Assembly: GCA_946480815.1 (NCBI GenBank)
Contig: CAMLLB010000003.1
Coordinates: 62,001-126,000 of the forward strand
Source: an uncultured Flavobacteriales bacterium
Lineage (GTDB): Bacteria > Bacteroidota > Bacteroidia > Flavobacteriales > Crocinitomicaceae
DNA: 64,000 bases
Direction: 5' to 3'
Of the stretch, positions 7,812-15,647 are shown one piece after another (within the stretch, counting starts at the first letter, position 1; every line of letters starts with the position of its first letter). The notes beneath the pieces were generated by a model, which was not told the origin of the DNA, ran no database searches, and saw nothing but the letters and a program-made list of their open reading frames with translations. The translations under genes and the position numbers were made by a program.

Positions 7812-9073
7812 TTGACAGCCGGAACATGATAGAACATGTAGGATACTAAGATAGCAATAATTATCCCGATTACATCGACAATTAAGCCTACACCGGCAGC
7901 ATAGCGTGTATTCTTTATTTTCACTGATCCGAAATAAACGGCCAGGATATAAAATGTTGTTTCAGTTCCACCTTGCATGGTAGCGGCTATTTTTGCTGCA
8001 AAAGTATCCACACCTTTTACGGTTGCAGTGGTGTTCGACTCGATGATACTTTGTAGCATTGCTCTACCACCTGATCCGCTGAATGGTTTAATCAATCCAA
8101 CAGGAAGTGCTTCTACGAATTCAGTATGCACCATTCCGATCCATTCAAAGAACCAGACAATTCCGAACAAGAGTGCATCCAGAGATCCGGATGCCCTGAA
8201 TAAACCAATGGCACACAAAATTGCTATGACATAGGGAACAATGGTAATTGCAACCTGGAAACCTTCTTTTGCTCCTTCAATAAATTCTTCGTAGACCACG
8301 ACTTTTTTTCGAATGGCCAGGATCAGGAATAAAATAATGATCGAAAAGAGAATTCCATTCCCCATAATATTGGAAATATTCTCAGTGTATTGCGGAAAAT
8401 ACCAGGAAGAAATAAGCAGGGAAGAAACAAAGCCCAATCCCCCAAGGAAATAAGCAATCACTACCGGATCGATTAATTTAATCCGTTGTTTTATGGCAAC
8501 AATGACCAACGCAAAAAAAGCAGAAAGAAAGGTAGTAATAAGAATCGGAAGAAAAACCTCTGTTGTATTATCCGATAAGTACTTGGAACGCATTGCCAGA
8601 ACGCTTACAGGAATGATGGTCAAACCTGCAGTATTCAGAGCAAGGAACATGATTTGTGCATTTGAAGCGGTTTCTTTATCAGTATTCAATTCCTGCATTT
8701 CTTGCATGGCTTTTAGTCCAAGTGGTGTGGCTGCATTATCCAATCCCAGCATGTTTGCACTGAAATTCATCATGATAGAACCTGCTGCAGGATGATTTTT
8801 GGGAATCTCCGGAAAAATGCGGACAAACAAGGGGGAAATTAATTTGGAAAGCCACTGGATAGCGCCACCTTTTTCACCGATTCGCATGAATCCAAGCCAA
8901 AAACACAAGGCACCGGTCAGTCCAAGAGATATTTCAAATCCTGATTTTGCAGAATCAAACAACGCTTCCATCATGCGTTTGTAGATATCCAAGTCTTGCC
9001 AGAATATCAGCTTACTTGTCCCAACCAAAAAGGCAATCAGGAAAAAGCCGATCCATATTCGATTAAATAACAT
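7808..9073 (-). CDS. SpmA-SpmB fusion / nucleoside-recognition membrane protein (421 aa)
   Basis: This is a polytopic protein with two Gate/nucleoside-recognition halves in one chain. The first half (residues ~1-200) corresponds to SpmA (FWLGFMRIGEKGG, NMLGLDNAATPLGLKAM) and the second (~220-421) to SpmB (ALPVGLIKPFSGSGGRAM, FAAKIAATMQGGTETTFY). In Bacillus the two are separate genes needed for spore-core dehydration. A fused form is common in non-sporulating bacteria, where the function is not settled; transport is an inference from the fold. It lies in a minus-strand run between the amidotransferase and the 25-residue-repeat gene. Confidence 0.85.
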   Translation of the reverse strand: MLFNRIWIGFFLIAFLVGTSKLIFWQDLDIYKRMMEALFDSAKSGFEISLGLTGALCFWLGFMRIGEKGGAIQWLSKLISPLFVRIFPEIPKNHPAAGSIMMNFSANMLGLDNAATPLGLKAMQEMQELNTDKETASNAQIMFLALNTAGLTIIPVSVLAMRSKYLSDNTTEVFLPILITTFLSAFFALVIVAIKQRIKLIDPVVIAYFLGGLGFVSSLLISSWYFPQYTENISNIMGNGILFSIIILFLILAIRKKVVVYEEFIEGAKEGFQVAITIVPYVIAILCAIGLFRASGSLDALLFGIVWFFEWIGMVHTEFVEALPVGLIKPFSGSGGRAMLQSIIESNTTATVKGVDTFAAKIAATMQGGTETTFYILAVYFGSVKIKNTRYAAGVGLIVDVIGIIIAILVSYMFYHVPAVK

Positions 9074-9101
9074 GAATCAAAAATCGGAAATTATTGTACT
9101 T

Positions 9102-9668
9102 CTATTTCGAATGCTGTTCACAAATATGAACAAAGTTTTCAAGAATGATGACTCCGTGATTTCCGGACACTTCCGGGTGAAACTGAACTCCGTAAAGTGG
9201 CAGTGATTGATGCATCATCCCTTCATTCACAGTAGCATCAGAGACTGCTACATGAATAAAATCTTTCGGAATACTGATTGCCTCACAATGGTCTTCCATC
9301 AATTCGATTTCAACAGGAAGTTTGTCGAAAAGCGGGCAATCGGCAATGACTTCAATAATCTGCCAGTCGCGGTCTTCCCGTTGCCTGTTTGAAAGTGCAC
9401 CGAATGTTAGTCCCAGCATCTGATGCCCGAAACAAATTCCCAGAACCGGCAGTGTTTCTGTCTTGAGCCACTCAAATTGCTTCAAATAAGGTTCTGTATC
9501 TACTTCCGTAATCAGGATAGGGGCCCCGGAGATCACAAAACCGAGGGCATCGTTGTGCAGTTCTCTTTGAAATTCAAAAAGAGGAACAACACGTGTATCC
9601 ATGAATTCATAAATGATGGATTCAATGAGCGGTGTTTTCGAACTTCCACAATCTATAATGACAATCAT
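9102..9668 (-). CDS. Class I glutamine amidotransferase, GuaA-N-like (188 aa)
   Basis: This is a stand-alone class I glutaminase domain. The triad is visible: Cys79 in GICFGHQ, His164 and Glu166 in GVQFHPE. The family hydrolyses glutamine to pass ammonia to a synthetase partner; the closest look is to the GMP synthase glutaminase domain, but no ATP-pyrophosphatase or acceptor domain is attached. The ATG at 9668 (MIVIIDCGSS) is chosen because it begins the first beta strand; upstream codons in frame belong to the previous gene. It overlaps the Sua5-like gene by 4 bp. The acceptor substrate is unknown. Confidence 0.8.
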   Translation of the reverse strand: MIVIIDCGSSKTPLIESIIYEFMDTRVVPLFEFQRELHNDALGFVISGAPILITEVDTEPYLKQFEWLKTETLPVLGICFGHQMLGLTFGALSNRQREDRDWQIIEVIADCPLFDKLPVEIELMEDHCEAISIPKDFIHVAVSDATVNEGMMHQSLPLYGVQFHPEVSGNHGVIILENFVHICEQHSK

Positions 9669-10282
9669 AAGTCTATTTGACCAACTCCCTGACGAATAAT
9701 TTCCGTATTTCCGTTTGTGCAATCCACAATGGTCGATGCGTCCAGTTTTCCGGGCCCGCCATCAATGATCACGGCAACTTCATCATCGTAACGTTCATAA
9801 ATAGAAGCAGGATCAACAAAGTAATCCATGAGTTCATCTTCCGAATCGTGAAGAGAAGTAACGGCCATTGGGTTCCCCAGTTTTTCTACTAATGCCTGTA
9901 CAATTTTATTATCCGGAATACGGATCCCAATTTCTTTTTTACTGGAATCAAACAATTTGGAAACCTCGTTTGTGGCATCCAGAATGAAGGTGAAAGGACC
10001 CGGTAAATAGTGTTTCAGGAGACGAAAAGTGTTTCGGTCCAATTGCTTTACATATTCTGATACCTGGCTCAGATCCGAACAGATGATGGAAAAGTTTGCT
10101 TTTGACAACTTCACATCTTTCCATCGTGCGAGTTCTGCCAATCCTTTTTTATTCATCACATCACACGCCACAGCATAGACTGCATCAGTTGGAATAATGA
10201 TAATTCCTCCTTTTTTTAACTCATCAACAACTTGTTGGATGAGGCGGTCGTCTATATTGTGCGGATTAATTTCTATGAACAT
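9665..10282 (-). CDS. Sua5/YciO/YrdC family protein, putative L-threonylcarbamoyladenylate synthase (205 aa)
   Basis: The protein is a single YrdC domain: GGIIIIPTDAVYAVACDV near residue 25, WKDVKLSKANFSIIC, and the HYLPGPFTFILDA and IGIRIPDN motifs typical of the family. YrdC/TsaC enzymes make threonylcarbamoyl-AMP for the t6A37 tRNA modification; YciO-type paralogues do not, and this copy (KLSKANFS in place of the usual KR/KRP stretch) may be YciO-like. The ATG at 10282 (MFIEINPHNID) is preferred over upstream codons. It leads a minus-strand run with the amidotransferase, SpmA-SpmB, repeat protein and broken acetyltransferase. Confidence 0.75.
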   Translation of the reverse strand: MFIEINPHNIDDRLIQQVVDELKKGGIIIIPTDAVYAVACDVMNKKGLAELARWKDVKLSKANFSIICSDLSQVSEYVKQLDRNTFRLLKHYLPGPFTFILDATNEVSKLFDSSKKEIGIRIPDNKIVQALVEKLGNPMAVTSLHDSEDELMDYFVDPASIYERYDDEVAVIIDGGPGKLDASTIVDCTNGNTEIIRQGVGQIDL

Positions 10283-10453
10283 CTTTGAATGATTTATCAA
10301 TCTAAATTTAGTGAAATTCGGCAATAATGAAGTTACATAAATCGCATTTCTATTATTGGAACACCTTTGTGGTTGAAAATGTAAAAACGCTTGCGCTAAA
10401 GCTTCAGCGAAGGCGCATGGAGAATTGAAAAGTTTTTGACTTTCCGGCTTTTC

Positions 10454-10473
10454 ATTCCGATAGCTATCGGAAT
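10454..10473. repeat. 20-bp palindrome with CCGATAGCTATCGG core
   Basis: ATTCCGATAGCTATCGGAAT is a perfect palindrome. The same core occurs at 21482-21499 and, degraded, at 41062-41079. It lies about 30 bases before a -7 promoter box. Elements with this core are common in intergenic DNA of Bacteroidota. Confidence 0.85.
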
Positions 10474-10499
10474 TACATTCTCAATGTTCAATTAAAAGG

Positions 10500-10507
10500 T
10501 ATCTTTG
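10500..10507 (+). promoter_or_regulatory. Bacteroidota -7 promoter box TATCTTTG
   Basis: TATCTTTG matches the TAnnTTTG consensus of the Bacteroidota primary sigma factor. It sits 15 bases before the ATG at 10523 and would give a leader of about 8-10 bases. No convincing -33 TTTG was found. Confidence 0.6.
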
Positions 10508-10522
10508 CACAAAATAAACACC

Positions 10523-10990
10523 ATGAAATTTCTGACATTCATTTTCATTGCAGTTCTAACATTGAATTCACAAGCTCAATTGGATCGAAAAGCCATTTAC
10601 AATGCGCTGGCAAGTGAATCGAAAGAAGTTGTTCAAAAACAACTGGACGCGGTTCAAGGCATGAAGGAATCCTCTGAAGTGAAGGCATTCAAAGGGGCCT
10701 TGCAAATGAAATCGTCTCAATTCCAAAAAACTGCAAAAGATAAGATGAGTTTATTCAATGCAGGTAAAAAAATACTGGAGTCGGAGATCAAATCGAATGA
10801 TGCAAATGTGGAATACCGCTTTTTGCGTTTGCTGATCCAGGAAAATGCACCGAAACAGTTGAAATATAATGGAAACATTGAGGAAGATGTATTGGCGATT
10901 GTTTCCGGTTACAGCAAATTGAAAGAATCGACTAAAACTGCGATTGAGTCGTACGCAAAGAAATCTGCTTCACTGAAAGGGCTCTTATAA
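10523..10990 (+). CDS. Small secreted helical protein of unknown function (155 aa)
   Basis: No family was recognised. A clear Sec signal peptide (MKFLTFIFIAVLTLNSQAQ, cut after AQA/Q) shows export to the periplasm or beyond. The remaining ~135 residues are charged and helix-forming, without cysteines and without a T9SS tail. The ATG at 10523 fits both the signal peptide and the -7 box at 10500. The gene faces the DUF1573/S41 pair convergently. The stop codon sits at the edge of an AATTCCTAATTACG tandem repeat. Confidence 0.75.
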   Translation: MKFLTFIFIAVLTLNSQAQLDRKAIYNALASESKEVVQKQLDAVQGMKESSEVKAFKGALQMKSSQFQKTAKDKMSLFNAGKKILESEIKSNDANVEYRFLRLLIQENAPKQLKYNGNIEEDVLAIVSGYSKLKESTKTAIESYAKKSASLKGLL

Positions 10991-11034
10991 TTCCTAATTA
11001 CGAATTCCTAATTACGAATTCCGACTTCCGAATT
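10989..11034. repeat. 14-bp tandem repeat, AATTCCTAATTACG x2 plus decayed copy
   Basis: Two exact 14-bp units (10989-11002 and 11003-11016) are followed by a degenerate third (AATTCCGACTTCCGAATT). The first A of the unit is inside the stop codon of the preceding gene. The same AATTACGAATT vocabulary recurs near 21467 and 40960-41094. Confidence 0.85.
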
Positions 11035-11157
11035 GATGGAATTTTGTATAGAATTCACAAATTCGCTTGTTAACAAATTTGCGAACAGATTTAGTGTTAA
11101 TTGATTGACTATTAGAGTTTTGTAATTGTAAAATTCCGAAAAAAGCAGGGACAAGTT

Positions 11158-11203
11158 GGAGAATTGAAAATGTAGAAGGACTGATCCTCTTTTTCAATTC
11201 TCC
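11158..11203. terminator. Bidirectional terminator-like hairpin between convergent genes
   Basis: GGAGAATTGAAAA (11158-11170) pairs exactly with TTTTCAATTCTCC (11191-11203), and a smaller AGGA/TCCT pair lies inside. It sits between two convergent genes and may end transcription from both sides. Its arms are built from the GAATTGAAAA motif seen in other intergenic inverted repeats here. Confidence 0.6.
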
Positions 11204-11219
11204 ATTATAAAACTTTCAA

Positions 11220-11717
11220 TTATTGTACATCTGCCTTCACTTTCACCACAGTAATTCGTGGATTTGTATTTGCAGTTATTGTAATTGTTTTTTCACTGAC
11301 ACCTTTTCCGCTGGGTTTGAATCCAACTTCAATTTTGTCGGACTTCCCGGGAGCGATCGGACCTTCCGGTTTACTTGGTGTTGTACATCCGCAACTTGCC
11401 TTTACATCAGAAAGTACCAAAGGTTTATCACCGGTATTTGTTACCGTAAACGTACAATGATTTTCTACTCCTTCAGCCACTTTTCCGAAATCGTGGATTT
11501 CTTTGTCGATTGTCATCGTGGTAGTAGATGCCGCCTCAATGCGTTGCTGTTCTTTTAATTCCTTTAAAGCTTGTTCATTTGCTTTGATCGTTTCAGGATC
11601 ATCGGCAACTTCCATTACCAATTCTGCTGATTTATCTGTCTTTTCCGCAGTATCCGAACAAGCGCTTAATGTTCCGCCTAAGAGCAAAAGGCCAATAAAG
11701 AAACTTCTCTTTTTCAT
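11220..11717 (-). CDS. DUF1573 lipoprotein (165 aa)
   Basis: The N-terminus is a lipoprotein signal with lipobox LSAC (Cys20). A charged linker (residues ~25-65) precedes one DUF1573 Ig-like domain, recognisable by IDKEIHDFGKVAEG, FTVTNTGDKPLVL, SCGCTTPSKPEGPIAPGKS and the final beta strands (ITITANTNP). DUF1573 domains are widespread in Bacteroidota cell-envelope proteins and their function is not established. The start is 1 base after the S41 protease gene, so the two form an operon. Confidence 0.85.
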   Translation of the reverse strand: MKKRSFFIGLLLLGGTLSACSDTAEKTDKSAELVMEVADDPETIKANEQALKELKEQQRIEAASTTTMTIDKEIHDFGKVAEGVENHCTFTVTNTGDKPLVLSDVKASCGCTTPSKPEGPIAPGKSDKIEVGFKPSGKGVSEKTITITANTNPRITVVKVKADVQ

Positions 11718-11718
11718 G

Positions 11719-13332
11719 TTAGTTTAATGCCAGTTTTTGTTTGTCGTATTCATTTGATTCAAGCAATTGAATTGCTTTTTGAAGAATCTCATTTTTTTGA
11801 TTGTAAATCATATAAAAAGCTTCAATCCCGTATAGATCATTAGCAATTGTTGCTTTCAATCTCAATTCCATAATATTTTTACTGATCTTGTACTGATCCT
11901 CTTTGAACTCAAAATCTTTGTTTTCCTTCTTGACATAAGCAAAGAATTCATCCATCAATTTTTGGTCGACCTTAAAATTAGCAATGAACTGTTCTACTGT
12001 TTCATATTTTTTATTCAATTCTTCCCTGTTTTTATCAACATAGGTCAGAGGAAAGCTGGTAAATGCACCATTTTGGACCGTGTTGCGATACAAGTCTGTA
12101 ATTTCGGAAGTATCGATGGGCACAAAGAAGTCCGGCATTATTCCGCCACCGCCATAAACAGCTCTTTTGGTAACACGTGTTTGAAATTTCAAGGAATCCG
12201 GGAGTTTGATACTGTCAATATGAGAAAACTCACCATGCATAAAACGGCGCATGTATTCATTTTTGTAGTCATCGATGTTTTCGTAGGAACGTTGAATAAA
12301 ACGTCCGGAAGGAGTGAAGTATCGTGCAATTGTCAAACGCATTTGAGAACCATCGGAAAGGTCAATCGGACGTTGCACCAATCCTTTTCCATAACTTCTG
12401 CGGCCAACAATCAAACCACGGTCCCAATCCTGGATCGCACCGGAAAGAATTTCGGAAGCAGAAGCAGAGTTGTCATCGATCAATACGATGACTTTTCCTT
12501 TTTCCCACGAACCGCTTCTTCCGGCACTTAAGTCCTGGCGAGGTTGTGCACGGCCCTCAGAATACACGATTAGCTTATTGTCAGACAGAAACTCATCAGC
12601 GATCAATTGCGCTGCGTAAAGTAATCCACCACCGTTGCCTTGCAAGTCAAGCACCAGGCTTTCCATTCCCTGGGCTTTCAGTTTGTCCAATCCTTTTTTA
12701 ATCTCATCGTGTGAACTGCGCGAGAAAGAAGTTAATTTCAGGTAACCGATCTTCGGACTGACCATATAGGCACAATCTACTGAGTTTACAGGGACTTTAT
12801 CTCTTGTAATGACATAATTGATAGGTTTCCTTTGAGCTTTGCGCATGATATCTACCCGTACTTTCGTCCCGACTTCACCCAATAATTTCTCACGGACCTG
12901 GTTGTTCTTTAACCCGATTCCCGCAACACTTTGACCGTCAATAGCAACAATTTTGTCACCTGCACGAATACCCAGTTTTTCAGACGGTCCGCCAACAATC
13001 GTTTCTACGACCATTAAGGTATCTTTCAAGATCTGGAAACGCACCCCGATTCCGACAAAACTTCCATCAATGGCAACATTTGCTGCATCTACTTCATCCT
13101 TTGGAATATACACCGTATGCGGGTCGAGTTTTTCGAGCATAGCAATTATTGCGGCATCCATCAACTCTTTATCGTTTACAGGATCCACATATAATTTGTC
13201 TACATAGGTAAAAATTTCATCTAAACGCTGACCGTTGGTAGGTGATTTTGGTTCGGCAGGGACCTTTTGAGCGGAAGATGTAAATGAGTTGATACTTAAT
13301 CCAAGGATCAACAAAACGCCACAGTATTTCAT
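11719..13332 (-). CDS. S41 family carboxy-terminal processing protease (537 aa)
   Basis: A signal peptide (residues 1-21, ending SSA) is followed by a helical part, a PDZ domain (VGGPSEKLGIRAGDKIVAIDG, about residues 110-180) and the S41 catalytic domain. The nucleophile is Ser291 in NSASASEIL and the general base Lys316 in SYGKGLVQ; the 25-residue spacing equals that of plant D1 protease (S372/K397). The C-terminal ~140 residues are helical. Such proteases trim or degrade periplasmic proteins from their C-termini. The gene leads an operon with the DUF1573 lipoprotein. Its substrate is unknown. Confidence 0.9.
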   Translation of the reverse strand: MKYCGVLLILGLSINSFTSSAQKVPAEPKSPTNGQRLDEIFTYVDKLYVDPVNDKELMDAAIIAMLEKLDPHTVYIPKDEVDAANVAIDGSFVGIGVRFQILKDTLMVVETIVGGPSEKLGIRAGDKIVAIDGQSVAGIGLKNNQVREKLLGEVGTKVRVDIMRKAQRKPINYVITRDKVPVNSVDCAYMVSPKIGYLKLTSFSRSSHDEIKKGLDKLKAQGMESLVLDLQGNGGGLLYAAQLIADEFLSDNKLIVYSEGRAQPRQDLSAGRSGSWEKGKVIVLIDDNSASASEILSGAIQDWDRGLIVGRRSYGKGLVQRPIDLSDGSQMRLTIARYFTPSGRFIQRSYENIDDYKNEYMRRFMHGEFSHIDSIKLPDSLKFQTRVTKRAVYGGGGIMPDFFVPIDTSEITDLYRNTVQNGAFTSFPLTYVDKNREELNKKYETVEQFIANFKVDQKLMDEFFAYVKKENKDFEFKEDQYKISKNIMELRLKATIANDLYGIEAFYMIYNQKNEILQKAIQLLESNEYDKQKLALN

Positions 13333-13437
13333 ACAATTTTCTTAAGAATACTAATATAAGGATAAAACGTTCAATCAACTTGTTCGATACAGTCGAAGTT
13401 GACGATTCGTGTTAAAAAATCAGAAAACAAAACCAGA

Positions 13438-13842
13438 ATGATAATTCCCGCAGAGGAACGCAGAAGAGCGCAGAGGTATTGTATGATTTAATCTCTGCCT
13501 TTGCCAGAGCTCTTTATTTTTCTCGCGGATTATGCAGATGATAATTCCCGCAGAGGAACGCATAAGAGCGCAGAGGGTGTTGTATGATTTAATCTCCGGT
13601 TTTGCCAGAGTTCTTTATTTTTCTCGAGGATTATGCAGATGATAATTCCTGCAGAGGAACGCAGAAGAGCGCAGAAGGTGTTGTATGATTTAATCTCCAG
13701 CTTTGCCAGAGTTCTTTATTTTTCTCGTGGATTGCGCAGATGATAATTCCTGCAAAGGAACGCAGAAGAGCGCAGAGGATGTTGTATGATTTAATCTCCG
13801 GCTTTGCCAGAGCTTTTTATTTTCCTCGTGGATTGCGCAGAT
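13438..13842. repeat. Four-copy ~101-bp tandem repeat in a 688-bp gene-free region
   Basis: Units begin at about 13438, 13538, 13639 and 13740 (periods 100, 101, 101). Each contains ATGATAATTCC, GCAGAGGAACGCA, AGAGCGCAGAG, TTGTATGATTTAATCTC, TTTGCCAGAG and TCTTTATTTTTCTCG in order, with a few point differences. There is no alternating unique spacer, no long reading frame that the repeat preserves, and no tRNA. The rest of 13333-14020 shows only AT-rich sequence before the NlpC/P60 gene. Confidence 0.95.
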
Positions 13843-14020
13843 TTTAAGGTTGGTGATATTACCGAACTTCGCTAGCTCAGTTAAATGAGACACTTTCATC
13901 ATTCCCGCTCTCATTTTCCCGGCCGTGATTGATTGCTCCTGATTATCAACAATTGGCTGTTGGTCTTTTATTCATCCAACAAAGAAGTGCTTTTTGTAAT
14001 TTTAAAACGTACAGACAGAT

Positions 14021-14935
14021 ATGAAACAGTTGAAAAGAATCTTCTTATTGACCGCCCTTATTTTTGTTTCACTTACTTCTTTTGGGCAGGTAAAAGCTTT
14101 GGACAAGCTGGAAGTCCTATACGATCAGGGGCATTACAAAATGGTGTTGCGCAAAGCGAATCGTTTGCTGGACCAACCGGATTATGACTATTCGTTTAAA
14201 CCTGAATTCTATAAAAGTTTGGCACTTTTTCAATTGGCAGATAAAGGGTTGTGGGGTGAATTTCACCCGAAAGCATTACAGGAAGCAAGGGAGTTGTTCA
14301 GCCAGGTATTGGCCTCACCGGATGGGATCAAAGTATTTAATACACATTTGAATCACGTTTCTCAGCTAAAACGCGACCTGGTACAAAAAGCGTTGGCATA
14401 TAAAGCAGAAGGAAAACAAGCTAAATATGATGAGATCCAACAGATCTTATTCGGATTATTTGACCGTATTCCCGATCTGGATGTTCCGGGAGAAATTCAT
14501 CCTCCTGTTGTGGATGCACCTGAAATCAAAGAAACTGCTGCAACTGCGGAAGAACGTGAGAGAATCGTGAAACATGCAAAAAAATACGTCGGTGTTCCAT
14601 ATAAATGGGCCGGAACAGATGCTAATGGCTTTGATTGCAGTGGATTTACAAGCTTCGTAATGAAAGAATTCAAAGTGACATTAAGCAGAAGGGCAGAAGA
14701 TCAATACAATGCCTCTACGAAAGTGAAACAAAAGAATGCGCAAAAAGGAGATTTGGTCTTTTTCAATAACGGGTCAGGAATTTCTCACGTAGGAATTATT
14801 GTTTCAGCAAAAGGAGAACCGTTAACGATGATCCATGCCAGTTCAAGTAAAGGGGTGATCATTACAAATATTGAAGATTCCGAATATTGGCTGAAGCGCT
14901 TGTATGCGATCGGGACTTACGTAAAAGGTGAATGA
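14021..14935 (+). CDS. Secreted NlpC/P60 cysteine peptidase (304 aa)
   Basis: A signal peptide (MKQLKRIFLLTALIFVSLTSFGQ) precedes a ~140-residue helical region and a C-terminal NlpC/P60 domain (about residues 180-304). The catalytic Cys206 is in NGFDCSGF and His256 in SHVGIIV. NlpC/P60 enzymes cleave D-gamma-glutamyl-diaminopimelate bonds in peptidoglycan stem peptides, so a role in cell-wall turnover is likely. The helical N-terminal part may hold the enzyme in a complex. The gene stands alone between two repeat-bearing intergenic regions. Confidence 0.9.
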   Translation: MKQLKRIFLLTALIFVSLTSFGQVKALDKLEVLYDQGHYKMVLRKANRLLDQPDYDYSFKPEFYKSLALFQLADKGLWGEFHPKALQEARELFSQVLASPDGIKVFNTHLNHVSQLKRDLVQKALAYKAEGKQAKYDEIQQILFGLFDRIPDLDVPGEIHPPVVDAPEIKETAATAEERERIVKHAKKYVGVPYKWAGTDANGFDCSGFTSFVMKEFKVTLSRRAEDQYNASTKVKQKNAQKGDLVFFNNGSGISHVGIIVSAKGEPLTMIHASSSKGVIITNIEDSEYWLKRLYAIGTYVKGE

Positions 14936-14939
14936 TTTA

Positions 14940-15098
14940 GAGCCACAAAGCGCACAAAGAGCACGAAGGATATTTTATTCACTGTGTAGTCAAGAACACA
15001 AGGTATTATGACATTTTGAAAACTTAACAGGATAGATAAACAGCGAAGCTGTGACTCGAATAAATAATCTTTGTGTCCCTCGTGTTCTTAGTGGTAAA
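14940..15098. repeat. Imperfect inverted intergenic repeat (CACAAAG/CACGAAGG type)
   Basis: The left arm (14941-14969, AGCCACAAAGCGCACAAAGA followed by GCACGAAGG) and the right arm (15069-15095, whose complement reads ACCACTAAGAACACGAGGG then ACACAAAG) are imperfect inverted copies. A related copy lies at 50275-50306. These arms make up most of the space between the NlpC/P60 gene and the convergent membrane-protein gene. Confidence 0.7.
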
Positions 15099-15134
15099 TC
15101 ATGCAGCGAGGCTGTCCATAACAGGTGATAAAAT

Positions 15135-15647
15135 TTATACTTGTTCTTTGTTCGGATTAAAGAGGAAAATGTTCATCAGAACAATCAGGCCTGAAACAAT
15201 GGCGCTGATAAATCCGATATTCATTAAGTACGGCGACTTGTCTATGAACAGGAATGCAATCAGACTGAGGACAAGCAAAACCAACAGCAGCCACTTGGAA
15301 AACACTCTTTTTTGTATGAAGCGATTGTTCAGGTCCAATAGATAAACATGGGTTGCAGCCAGTAAGAACAACATATTGAATTTCCAGATCTGAGCGATCT
15401 CAATCAGCGAAAATAAAAAGGAAAGAAGTAACAGGACCTGGATAATGAGCAGCGAAATATTGATCAGGCGGAAAGTTCCCGAGCTTATTCTGCTGACGGT
15501 TAAAAATTGAAAGAACAGGAAGAGGCAAGTGATGAAGAAAGGAAGTACTTTTGTCAGTTTCCAGGAAAACTCACTCCATCCTAAAAAAAGCAAGATCATA
15601 AGTGCCAAAAACACCCATGCCAATAATGCGGGCCATTTAGCTCTCAT
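15135..15647 (-). CDS. Hypothetical polytopic membrane protein (170 aa)
   Basis: No family was recognised. The protein is almost entirely hydrophobic with about six predicted helices (near residues 9-25, 32-50, 60-80, 88-105, 116-134 and 141-163) and short polar loops. It overlaps the end of the upstream phosphatase-sensor gene by 11 bp, so it is probably translated with it and may be a membrane partner of that sensor; this is inference from position only. Confidence 0.7.
   Translation of the reverse strand: MRAKWPALLAWVFLALMILLFLGWSEFSWKLTKVLPFFITCLFLFFQFLTVSRISSGTFRLINISLLIIQVLLLLSFLFSLIEIAQIWKFNMLFLLAATHVYLLDLNNRFIQKRVFSKWLLLVLLVLSLIAFLFIDKSPYLMNIGFISAIVSGLIVLMNIFLFNPNKEQV

Noticed and set aside
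7808..9073. Sporulation function for the SpmA-SpmB fusion
   Set aside because: No other sporulation gene is present and the organism is a Bacteroidota member; the family name is historical.
11962..12531. 189-codon open frame on the + strand opposite the S41 protease
   Set aside because: It has no family motif, lies entirely within a well-supported gene on the other strand and shows no start signal.
13438..13842. Regular ~101-bp repeats as a CRISPR array
   Set aside because: The repeat runs through the whole unit with no unique spacers, the unit is too long, and no cas gene is near.
13862..13945. Sequence CGCTAGCTCAGTTAAATGAG resembling the D-arm of a tRNA
   Set aside because: There is no matching acceptor stem, anticodon arm or GTTCGA-type T-arm within 60-90 bases, so it is a chance match.
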